The notes under the pieces: model-generated
Told to the model about the DNA's origin: nothing
What the model saw: only the letters and a program-made list of their open reading frames with translations
The model's database searches: none
In this document: in pieces, positions 1 to 6,760 of the stretch
How the letters are laid out: each line of letters starts with the position of its first letter
Numbering within the stretch: the first letter of the stretch is position 1
Translations under genes and position numbers: made by a program
Assembly (NCBI GenBank): GCA_964482585.1
Contig: CAYZYO010000003.1
Location: forward strand, 1 to 32,676
Reading direction: 5' to 3'
DNA length: 32,676 nt
From: CAYZYO01 sp964482585
GTDB taxonomy: Bacteria > Bacillota > Syntrophomonadia > Syntrophomonadales > Syntrophomonadaceae

Positions 1-45
1 ATCAAGATCTTTGCCCGCTTGGCTTTTGCTTCACGCGCAAGAATT

Positions 46-74
46 ATCTTATCATGCCCCTTTTTTAATGTCAA
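46..74 (-). promoter_or_regulatory. Strong sigma-A-type promoter reading off the left edge
   Basis: On the minus strand there is TTGACA (69-74), a 17-base spacer and TAAGAT (46-51), a near-consensus vegetative promoter. Transcription would start near position 39 and leave the window. The few downstream bases visible are more GC-rich than the surroundings and show no ribosome site or start codon, so the product could be a stable RNA or a leader. It cannot be identified here. Confidence 0.6.
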
Positions 75-139
75 GATTTTTTCTAATAATTTTTATTTTT
101 TACCATTATACTCTTTAAAATTAGCCATTTTAATATATC

Positions 140-805
140 TTAGTTTATTGAGTCTTTTATAAATGGATAAATCATTTCATCCTGTCCTTTAAAATTAACA
201 TAGGTTTCTGGTACTTCCCCAACTATTATTGTCTCTGCTAAAGGAATTACTGCTGAAACCTTAACTTCATCATTTAACAAAGGAACAGCTACTTTAATAT
301 CACTATCAATCTTAAAATATATTAAATGCCGGGTCTGATTTATACCCGCCTGCTCAAATTTATTTAAAACATCTACCTGTACCTGTCCTGCAGGTATAAT
401 TTTAACTTTCAGCTTTGGCCCATATCCTGCTAATATATTAGATCCTGAAAGCTGCCCCAGGGGAATATCTACGCTATCTTCCTTAAGTGACCCCATAGAA
501 CTGGCCACTTCGCTAACCGTATCTGCCATAATCTTATTCAATACTATTGTATTAGGTTGAATCATTACTATTCTACCTTCACCATCTTTATGAACCGAAA
601 CTATATCCTCATATTTTATTTGGGAAACGATCTTCTGATTGACAATCTCATTAATGGTTTCCACCCCACTTACCTGGGCTTTAGATTTAGCTATTTGTAA
701 AAGACTCGCTTTAAGTTTAAAATCTATTATTAGAATGCTGATTAATGTCAAAATGATTATAGTTAATGCAAAAACTGGCAGCCAGTTTATTCTGCGTCGA
801 AACAC
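140..805 (-). CDS. yunB: Sporulation protein YunB
   Basis: This 221-residue protein is recognised as the YunB family, a mother-cell sporulation protein of Firmicutes that B. subtilis makes under sigma-E; its biochemical role is not known. One N-terminal membrane segment (about residues 8-27, hydrophobic I/L/V/F run after an RRR basic cluster) is followed by an extracytoplasmic domain. That domain shares its layout with sporulation proteins of the YunB/GerM-like surface class: repeated VxV/IxV strands, a SGSNILAGYGP segment near residue 120 and VPLLNDEVKVSAVIPLAE near residue 175. The start is GTG at 803-805 with GGAGGTG five bases upstream. A CATATAGT box at 827-834 (minus strand) resembles a sigma-E -10 element, but I see no convincing -35. 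It is divergent from gltX and apparently monocistronic. The family call is from recognition of the sequence; the regulation is inferred. Confidence 0.85.
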   Translation of the reverse strand: MFRRRINWLPVFALTIIILTLISILIIDFKLKASLLQIAKSKAQVSGVETINEIVNQKIVSQIKYEDIVSVHKDGEGRIVMIQPNTIVLNKIMADTVSEVASSMGSLKEDSVDIPLGQLSGSNILAGYGPKLKVKIIPAGQVQVDVLNKFEQAGINQTRHLIYFKIDSDIKVAVPLLNDEVKVSAVIPLAETIIVGEVPETYVNFKGQDEMIYPFIKDSIN

Positions 806-938
806 TTAATCACCTCCGTATAACTTACTATATGAGAAGTAGATGCATTTGGTTCACATTAGCAGACTAATTTGAGAGGTGAGATGCAATAATTTGGAAA
901 TAGTCAAAAAAGATATATGCCGAAGGAGTGATACAACA

Positions 939-2411
939 TTGACCAAAACCCGAGTGCGTTTTGCCCCTAGCCCAACCGGAACCCTGCATATAGGAGGAGC
1001 CAGGACTGCTTTATTTAACTGGTTGTTTGCTAGAAATACCGGAGGAAAATTTGTTTTACGGATAGAGGATACTGATTCAGCGAGATCTACCGAAGGTTCT
1101 GCCCATGGAATCATTGAAGGCTTAAAGTGGCTTAGGCTAAACTGGGATGAAGGCCCAGATAAAGGCGGCCCCTATGGCCCTTATCGCCAAAGTGAACGCT
1201 TTTTTATTTACCAGAAATATCTGCAGAAACTCCTTAATGAAGACAAAGCCTATTATTGTTTTTGCACTGCTCATGAATTGCAAAAAGCAAGAGAAAAGGC
1301 AAAAGATAGGAAAGAGGACTATAAATACAGTGGCCGTTGCCGGACACTAACCGATAAACAAATACAAAAATATTTAGATCAAGATTTAAAGCCGGTAATC
1401 AGGCTAAAGGTGCCTGCTGCTGGAGTAACAACCGTACCTGACCTTATTAGAGATAATGTCGAATTTTCTAACTCTCTTTTTGATGACTTTATTATTGCTA
1501 AATCAGATGGATGGCCAACCTATAATTTTGCAGTTGTAATTGATGACTATTCGATGATGATTACCCATGTTATCCGGGCTGAAGAACACTTATCTAATAC
1601 TCCCAAACAATTACTTATATATGATGCATTAGGTTTCCCCAGCCCAGAATTTGCTCACGTTTCTATGATTTTAGCTCCTGATAGAAGCAAACTATCAAAG
1701 CGTCATGGAGCTACTTCTGTTCAGGAATATAAAGATAAAGGCTATTTGCCGGAAGCCCTGATAAATTATCTGGCACTTTTGGGATGGTCTTCAGGAGAGG
1801 ATATTGATTTCTGGACCCTCGATGAATTAATCAAGAGATTTAGAATTACTGATGTATCCCGTTCCCCAGCAGTATACGATACTCAGAAACTAACCTGGAT
1901 GAATGGCCATTATTTAAGTAAAGCCGATCCGGAACATATTGTCGAGCTTCTGGAAGATAGAGCTTTAGCCAGTGGTTGGTTAATGAATAATAATCGAGAT
2001 TATTTTAAGCAGGTTATCGATCTGGTTTCCAATAGAGTAAAAACCGTAAATGAAATAGTTAATGAAGCTGATTACTTTTTTAATGAAATAGCTTCTTACG
2101 ATGAAAAAGGAGTTAAAAAGTATTTTAGTAAAGATAATTCTTTAGTAATCCTACATATTGTGTTGAGTATTATTGAAGAATGCACAACTTTTAATGCTGA
2201 AAAAATTGAAAATTTATTCCGCTTAAATGCTGAGAAGATGCAGCTTAAGGCTGCTGACTTGATTCATCCTACTCGCCTGGCGATTTCGGGTCGTATCAAA
2301 ACCCCGGGATTGTTTGAAGTTATGGAGATTCTTGGAAAGGATAAGTGTATAGCTAGAGTAAATAACGCAATTGAATATGTAAATGAGATTAAAAATGGAT
2401 TTAACTCTTAA
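939..2411 (+). CDS. gltX: Glutamyl-tRNA synthetase
   Basis: Class I aminoacyl-tRNA synthetase that joins glutamate to tRNA-Glu in the cytoplasm; in organisms without GlnRS it often also charges tRNA-Gln with glutamate for later amidation by GatCAB. The nucleotide-binding signature is HIGG at residues 17-20 and the KLSKR signature is at 251-255. A CFC...C cysteine cluster near residues 105-135 matches the zinc-binding insert of bacterial GluRS. The TTG start at 939 is chosen because AAGGAG lies ten bases upstream and translation then begins at TKTRVRFAPSPTG, as in the family. An in-frame GTG at 879 would add 20 unconserved residues and has no separate ribosome site. The 490-residue length is normal. 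tRNA-Gln and tRNA-Glu genes lie just downstream. Discriminating or non-discriminating behaviour cannot be decided here. No T-box is visible upstream. Confidence 0.95.
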   Translation: MTKTRVRFAPSPTGTLHIGGARTALFNWLFARNTGGKFVLRIEDTDSARSTEGSAHGIIEGLKWLRLNWDEGPDKGGPYGPYRQSERFFIYQKYLQKLLNEDKAYYCFCTAHELQKAREKAKDRKEDYKYSGRCRTLTDKQIQKYLDQDLKPVIRLKVPAAGVTTVPDLIRDNVEFSNSLFDDFIIAKSDGWPTYNFAVVIDDYSMMITHVIRAEEHLSNTPKQLLIYDALGFPSPEFAHVSMILAPDRSKLSKRHGATSVQEYKDKGYLPEALINYLALLGWSSGEDIDFWTLDELIKRFRITDVSRSPAVYDTQKLTWMNGHYLSKADPEHIVELLEDRALASGWLMNNNRDYFKQVIDLVSNRVKTVNEIVNEADYFFNEIASYDEKGVKKYFSKDNSLVILHIVLSIIEECTTFNAEKIENLFRLNAEKMQLKAADLIHPTRLAISGRIKTPGLFEVMEILGKDKCIARVNNAIEYVNEIKNGFNS

Positions 2412-2513
2412 AAGTAGGCAGTTCGCCAGAGTGTAATTGATTTAGTTGTTGTGCACCCTATACGGCCTAGGTCTAATGAAATAAATATTAATAAATTATT
2501 ATAGTGTTTGCCT

Positions 2514-2543
2514 TTGACAAATAACTTAACCGTATATTATAAT
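2514..2543 (+). promoter_or_regulatory. tRNA operon promoter
   Basis: A perfect TTGACA (2514-2519) and a perfect TATAAT (2538-2543) are separated by 18 bases. The start site would be near 2550, about 26 bases before tRNA-Gln. This suits a strong stable-RNA promoter and makes the tRNAs independent of gltX transcription. Confidence 0.8.
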
Positions 2544-2575
2544 GGTTATCGCATAGGATGTAATATCCTGTATGC

Positions 2576-2649
2576 TGCCGATTGGTGTAGTGGTAGCACG
2601 ACTGACTCTGGATCAGTTCGCCAGGGTTCGAATCCTTGATCGGCAGCCA
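2576..2649 (+). tRNA. trnQ: tRNA-Gln (CTG anticodon)
   Basis: A 74-base cloverleaf. The acceptor stem TGCCGAT/ATCGGCA has the U1-A72 pair typical of bacterial tRNA-Gln, followed by G73 and an encoded CCA. The anticodon stem ACTGA/TCAGT encloses the loop CTCTGGA with anticodon CTG at 2608-2610, reading CAG. The T loop is TTCGAAT. It shares a promoter and terminator with the tRNA-Glu gene seven bases downstream. Confidence 0.95.
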
Positions 2650-2656
2650 TTTTATT

Positions 2657-2732
2657 GGCCCCATCGTCTAGTGGCCTAGGATGCCGCCCTCTCACGGCGG
2701 AGACAGGGGTTCGACTCCCCTTGGGGCTACCA
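2657..2732 (+). tRNA. trnE: tRNA-Glu (CTC anticodon)
   Basis: A 76-base cloverleaf with acceptor GGCCCCA/TGGGGCT (G1-U72 wobble), A73 and an encoded CCA. The anticodon stem CCGCC/GGCGG encloses the loop CTCTCAC with anticodon CTC at 2691-2693, reading GAG. The T arm AGGGG-TTCGACT-CCCCT is canonical. A C34 anticodon cannot read GAA, so a TTC isoacceptor must be encoded elsewhere. Confidence 0.95.
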
Positions 2733-2738
2733 GGTATT

Positions 2739-2764
2739 AAAGACCACTTTTGGGTGGTCTTTTT
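2739..2764 (+). terminator. Intrinsic terminator of the tRNA operon
   Basis: Stem AAAGACCAC (2739-2747) pairs with GTGGTCTTT (2754-2762) around a six-base loop, followed by more T residues. It begins six bases after the CCA of tRNA-Glu and ends 22 bases before the ribosome site of the next small gene. Confidence 0.85.
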
Positions 2765-2801
2765 CTAGTTTTTTTGAAGCAACTACGAGGAGGAAATACT
2801 T

Positions 2802-3068
2802 TTGCGTACATTGGTAGCTACTGTTTTGAGTAATAACAAAGGCAATGATATTTATTGTGCAGCCAGAAAAGTAAGTGAAAAACAGATTAATACAATTCGT
2901 CTGAGTACTCATAAACAGCTGGAGGAAGCCGGTTTTACTTTTATTAAAATGTTGTCCCTGGAATATCCAAATATTAAGGGCTATGCAATTTTCTATGAAG
3001 GTCATTTAAATGAGATGAACCGGAATCTTAAAACCCTTGAAAAAAATATTTATAAAAAAACCAGGTAA
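2802..3068 (+). CDS. Small hypothetical protein, 88 residues
   Basis: I do not recognise this protein. It is an 88-residue, soluble-looking, basic protein with one cysteine (in DIYCAARK, near residue 19), no signal peptide or membrane segment, and a Lys/Asn-rich C-terminal stretch likely to be helical. The start is TTG at 2802 with GAGGAGG at 2787-2793, eight bases upstream; this strong ribosome site is the main reason to accept the gene. It lies between the tRNA terminator (2739-2764) and a bidirectional terminator that includes its own stop codon. The 22 bases between the first terminator and its ribosome site leave no room for a promoter, so expression probably depends on readthrough from the tRNA promoter or on a promoter hidden inside the tRNA genes. 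The opposite-strand frame over the same bases lacks a comparable ribosome site and is rejected. Confidence 0.65.
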   Translation: MRTLVATVLSNNKGNDIYCAARKVSEKQINTIRLSTHKQLEEAGFTFIKMLSLEYPNIKGYAIFYEGHLNEMNRNLKTLEKNIYKKTR

Positions 3069-3095
3069 CCCTCATATCAGTTACCTGGTTTTTTA
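3053..3095. terminator. Bidirectional intrinsic terminator
   Basis: An 11-bp perfect stem, AACCAGGTAAC (3059-3069) with GTTACCTGGTT (3080-3090), has T runs on both strands (the A run at 3054-3060 and T residues after 3088). It can end both the small plus-strand gene and the converging tyrS transcript. Confidence 0.85.
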
Positions 3096-3099
3096 TGTT

Positions 3100-3227
3100 C
3101 ACATAATTCGAAAACACATATAATAATTCTGAGCATCAGCAAATAACTTTTCCCTCAGCTTTACTTCAGGATGATAGTAATAATAAAGCTGGCTAAATTA
3201 TATAAAAAAGCTAATCATGCAAAATCC
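3100..3227. repeat. Dispersed inverted-end repeat, copy A
   Basis: The right end ATGCAAAATCC (3217-3227) and core ATTCTGAGCATCAGC ... TCAGGATGA ... GGCTAAAT match copy B at 11619-11753 by eye over about 105 bases. The left end (CACATAATT region) is degenerate. It sits between the bidirectional terminator and the end of tyrS. Confidence 0.65.
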
Positions 3228-3240
3228 TGATTTTAAAAAT

Positions 3241-4458
3241 TTACCTTATTCTAATCTTTAAAAATTTCCTTTTACCTACTTGAATAACTATATCATCCTT
3301 GATACTAATATTTTCATCATTCTGCCTTTGTCCATTTACTTTTACCGCTCCCTGTTTGAGCATACGCCGCCCCTCGCTGGTAGAGCTAACCATATTATTC
3401 TCCTGTAAGAATTTCGGTAGCCAAACTTCACTTTGACCAACCACCACTTCAGGAATATCATCTGGAATATTACCCTGGGAATAGACTAATTTAAACTTCG
3501 CTTCTGCCTTATCCGCCTCTGCAGCATTATGATATATAGTAATTAATTCTTTAGCCAATTTTATTTTTACATCCCGAGGATTTAGTTTACCCTGGTCCAT
3601 ACCCGCCTGCATATTTTTGATTTCTTTCATGGGAATACGGGTTAAGAGTTCAAAGTACCTGTTTATCAATTCATCAGGTATGGACATCGTTTTACCAAAC
3701 ATTTCATATGGTTCATCATTAACCCCTATATAGTTGCCCAGGCTTTTGCTCATCTTTTGCACACCGTCAGTGCCTTCGATAATCGGCATCATTAATGCAA
3801 TCTGGGGTTCATAACCATATTCTTTTAGCAAATGCCTTCCTACTAAAAGGTTAAACTTTTGATCAGTACCACCCAGTTCTACATCTGCCTCTAACATCAC
3901 TGAATCATAACCCTGCATTAAAGGATACATGAATTCATGAATACCAATAGGCATCCCATCTTTATAGCGTTTATTGAAATCGTCTCTTTCCATCATTCGA
4001 GCCACCGTATATTTACCTGCAAGTTTTAAAACCGCTTCCAGATTCATATCCATCAACCATTTACTATTAAAGTGAACCACTGTTTTTTCTTTATCCAGAA
4101 CCTTAAAAATCTGTTCCTGGTAGGTAGCCGCATTAGTCATTACTTCTTCTTCAGTCAACTGTTTGCGGGTTTCGGACTTGCCGCTAGGGTCTCCAATTCG
4201 CCCGGTAGCATCCCCAATTATTAAATGTACATGGTGTCCCAAGTCCTGAAACTGCCGGAGTTTATTAAGAACTACAGTATGTCCCAAATGGATATCAGGT
4301 GCAGTTGGATCAAGTCCCAGTTTTACTTTTAAGGGGTTACCTTCCTCTATTGATTTAATTAGCTTCTTTTTCAGCTCCTCCTCAGGAACTATTTCAGCCA
4401 CTCCACGCTTAATGAGAAGCATCTGTTCATTAACCTGCTTTTGTATATCATTCTCCAC
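3241..4458 (-). CDS. tyrS: Tyrosyl-tRNA synthetase
   Basis: Class I synthetase that charges tRNA-Tyr, working as a cytoplasmic homodimer. The HLGH signature is at residues 57-60 and KMSKS at 235-239; the Rossmann catalytic core runs to about residue 300 and a C-terminal S4 RNA-binding domain (MLKQGAVKVNGQ) to the end. The short form with VQKMSKSLGNYIGV resembles the TyrZ type rather than the longer TyrS type. The start is GTG at 4456-4458 with GGAGGT seven bases upstream, giving 405 residues. The longer reading from the ATG at 4489-4491 would begin inside a likely -10 element (TATATT on the minus strand) and bypass the ribosome site. No T-box signature (the conserved AGGGTGG-type segment) is visible in the leader, which is unusual for a Firmicute tyrosyl-tRNA synthetase gene. 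It converges on the 3053-3095 terminator. Confidence 0.95.
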   Translation of the reverse strand: MENDIQKQVNEQMLLIKRGVAEIVPEEELKKKLIKSIEEGNPLKVKLGLDPTAPDIHLGHTVVLNKLRQFQDLGHHVHLIIGDATGRIGDPSGKSETRKQLTEEEVMTNAATYQEQIFKVLDKEKTVVHFNSKWLMDMNLEAVLKLAGKYTVARMMERDDFNKRYKDGMPIGIHEFMYPLMQGYDSVMLEADVELGGTDQKFNLLVGRHLLKEYGYEPQIALMMPIIEGTDGVQKMSKSLGNYIGVNDEPYEMFGKTMSIPDELINRYFELLTRIPMKEIKNMQAGMDQGKLNPRDVKIKLAKELITIYHNAAEADKAEAKFKLVYSQGNIPDDIPEVVVGQSEVWLPKFLQENNMVSSTSEGRRMLKQGAVKVNGQRQNDENISIKDDIVIQVGKRKFLKIRIR

Positions 4459-4583
4459 AAAGATTACCTCCTTAAGATAAGAATATAGCATATTATTTTT
4501 CCTTTACACAAGCTATTAATAAATTATCTCAAACTTTTTACCCGTATATAAAATATTCTCATGCTTATAAAGCAATAGGTGAG

Positions 4584-4700
4584 AGTTTTTAATAATTCAA
4601 GACATATTCTGGGCTTAAGCGAAAAATCTTTAATTCCTTTAGTTTTGCCCAAGATACAGTCAAGCTGGAAACTAAAGCCTCCTTTACGGGTGCAAAATTT
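4584..4700. repeat. Degenerate copy E of the inverted-end repeat
   Basis: The core ATTCTGGGCTTAAGC followed by AAATCTTT resembles ATTCTGAGCATTAGC ... AATCTTT of copy B, and a TGCAAAATTT end is at 4691-4700. The left end is not clear. The rest of the 4459-4873 gap holds AT-rich DNA and the promoter regions of tyrS and the kinase; I see nothing else in it. Confidence 0.35.
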
Positions 4701-4749
4701 TCAAGATATTGGAATTAACAAACAAAATTAGTTGTTTTTCATACGATAT

Positions 4750-4777
4750 TTGCTTAAACGACAATATTTCCTATTAT
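4750..4777 (+). promoter_or_regulatory. Possible sigma-A promoter of the PAS kinase
   Basis: TTGCTT (4750-4755), 16 bases, TATTAT (4772-4777). Matches are moderate. A start near 4784 would cut into the ribosome site of the upstream ATG at 4799 and so favours the ATG at 4874. Confidence 0.35.
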
Positions 4778-4873
4778 TTCTGAAGGAAAAATATTACAAT
4801 GCGTCTAATTTTATCTATTATTTATATCTTAATATTCTTTCAACCTGTGGTCCTACAAAGGAGTGTTCTTATT

Positions 4874-6364
4874 ATGAAAGATTCTATTAATAGTATTGTT
4901 TTCTCCCAATCGCTGCACCGTATAGATGATATTATTAATTTTTTGCCAGATGCTACAATAGTTATTGACACCCATAAGAAAATAATTGCCTGGAATAAAG
5001 CTGCTGAACTTATGACTGGCATTGTATCTAAGGATATGCTGGGAAAAGGTGATTATGAATATGCAATTCCTTTCTATGGAGTCAGACGTCCCCTCCTGGT
5101 AGACCTGGTTATTAATTATGACGAAAACTGGGCAAAGAATTATCTTAGTATTGATATATCAGATAATATTTTACGAGCAGAAATCTTTTGTCCGGCAGTT
5201 AATAAAACTGGTGCCTATGTAAGAGCAACAGCCGCCCCTTTATATGATTCTAACTATAATATTGTGGGAGCAATAGAGTCTATGAGAGAAATAACAAGTG
5301 AAAAAAAAGCGGTTGAAGCCTTAAAGCATAGTGAGAAGATGTATCGTAATATTGTAGAAACTGCAAATGAAGGTATAATAATTCTGGACAAAGAGAGTAA
5401 AATTGTTTTTTTAAACAACAAATTAGCAAGAATGCTAGGGTATTTGATCGATGAAATTATAGGACAATCGGTATATAAATTAATTGGTGAAAATCAGATT
5501 TCCAAAATGAAATCCTTAATTAGAAGACGGCATAAGAAAATCAGTGAAAAATATGATATAGAGTTAATTTGTAAAAATGGAAGTATTTTATCAGTAATTA
5601 TTTTTGCATCTCCCATTCTGGATTCAGAAGGTAATTACATTGGTGGACTGGGAATGATAACCGATATAACCGAATTTAAAAAGATGGAACAATACATAGC
5701 GCAGTTGGATAGACTAAATATAGTTGGGGAAATTGCTGCCGGTATAGGACATGAAATAAGAAATCCCTTGACATCTGTACGGGGCTTTCTGCAGCTGCTG
5801 CAGAATAAGAATAAATATAGAGAAGATAATGAGTATTTTAAAATGATGATAGAAGAACTAGATAGAGCAAATTCCATAATAACTGAATTTCTCTCTTTAT
5901 CTAAGCATAAATTAGTAGAATTAAAGAAATGCAGCCTTAATAATATTATTAATTCTGTATTTCCATTACTTCAGGCTGAAGCATTAGTACAGAACAAATA
6001 TATTTGTAAAGAACTGCAGGATATTCCAGATTTATTACTTGATGAAGGAGAAATCCGCCAGCTGCTGCTCAATTTAATTAAAAATGGATTGGATGCTATG
6101 CAACCAGGAAAAAGTATTTTTGTAAAAACATATATAAAGAATGACAAAATAGTCCTGGAGATTCAGGATCAAGGCTGCGGGATTGAAACTAATATATTAA
6201 ATGAAATAGCTATTCCTTTTTTTTCAACGAAAAGGGAGGGTACCGGCCTGGGCTTACCCATCTGCTACAGTATTACTGCCCGCCATAATGCAACAATCGA
6301 GATAAAAACTGCTCCTTCTGGAACCACAATTTTTATCGAATTTCTAAAAATGCTTGGCAAATAG
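4874..6364 (+). CDS. PAS-domain sensor histidine kinase, sporulation-kinase type
   Basis: Two-component sensor kinase of 496 residues, apparently cytoplasmic. It has two PAS domains (about residues 15-140 with INFLPDATIVID; about 155-280 with NIVETANEGIIILD), a HisKA dimerisation helix with phospho-acceptor H293 in GHEIRNPLTS, and a HATPase_c domain with an N box (NLIKNGLDAM, near 402), G1 (DQGCGIE) and G2 (GTGLGLPI). This is the layout of KinA/KinE-like kinases that feed the Spo0F-Spo0A phosphorelay, and no response regulator lies next to it, so it is an orphan kinase. The start is ATG at 4874 with AAAGGAG ten bases upstream. An in-frame ATG at 4799 with a weaker GAAGGA site would add 25 strongly hydrophobic residues, possibly a membrane anchor; I prefer the shorter form. 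The kinase call is firm, the sporulation role inferred. Confidence 0.88.
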   Translation: MKDSINSIVFSQSLHRIDDIINFLPDATIVIDTHKKIIAWNKAAELMTGIVSKDMLGKGDYEYAIPFYGVRRPLLVDLVINYDENWAKNYLSIDISDNILRAEIFCPAVNKTGAYVRATAAPLYDSNYNIVGAIESMREITSEKKAVEALKHSEKMYRNIVETANEGIIILDKESKIVFLNNKLARMLGYLIDEIIGQSVYKLIGENQISKMKSLIRRRHKKISEKYDIELICKNGSILSVIIFASPILDSEGNYIGGLGMITDITEFKKMEQYIAQLDRLNIVGEIAAGIGHEIRNPLTSVRGFLQLLQNKNKYREDNEYFKMMIEELDRANSIITEFLSLSKHKLVELKKCSLNNIINSVFPLLQAEALVQNKYICKELQDIPDLLLDEGEIRQLLLNLIKNGLDAMQPGKSIFVKTYIKNDKIVLEIQDQGCGIETNILNEIAIPFFSTKREGTGLGLPICYSITARHNATIEIKTAPSGTTIFIEFLKMLGK

Positions 6365-6583
6365 AAATTGTAATGATCCTTCCCCTCTATTCAAACCGTT
6401 AAAAATACCAATAACTTTTAATTCTGTATAACTTTTTTAACAGGTAAAATTGGTTATAGTAAAGAATATATTAGATTATAGAAAAAACAACCGGACCAAA
6501 ACTAGCTTTGGTTCAAAATATTAAGCTATAGTATAAATTGTTAACATGTGCAATAATGATTAAAAATTTATTGTTATTTCATT

Positions 6584-6710
6584 GAGGATTTTGCACAATA
6601 GCTATTTTATATCATTAAATCTTGCATCCATACGAAAATTTTCTTCTCCGGTTTAATTGTTAACCTGATGCAAGTGACATGGTAGATTTTTAAATTATGC
6701 AAAACTCTCC
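6584..6710. repeat. Dispersed inverted-end repeat, copy D
   Basis: Ends GAGGATTTTGCACAAT (6584-6599) and ATTATGCAAAACTCTCC (6694-6710) are inverted. A second inverted pair lies inside, CTTGCATC (6621-6628) with GATGCAAG (6667-6674). The rest of the 6365-6760 gap holds a weak ACCAAA/TTTGGT hairpin near 6497-6512 and AT-rich sequence; I find no gene there. Confidence 0.6.
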
Positions 6711-6760
6711 ACTACCAATTAATATTTTTCACTAATTTTTCCGGGAGGGTCAGTGTTTAA

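Noticed and set aside
806..938. T-box or other riboswitch upstream of gltX
   Set aside because: The gap is too short for a full T-box, and no conserved segment or terminator is present.
2727..3005. Minus-strand frame over the small unknown gene
   Set aside because: It would start inside the plus-strand gene region without a ribosome site and end in the tRNA-Glu gene; the plus-strand gene has a strong ribosome site and flanking terminators.
4459..4798. T-box leader upstream of tyrS
   Set aside because: Firmicute tyrosyl-tRNA synthetase genes often have one, but I see no conserved AGGGTGG-type T-box segment and no antiterminator/terminator pair on the minus strand.
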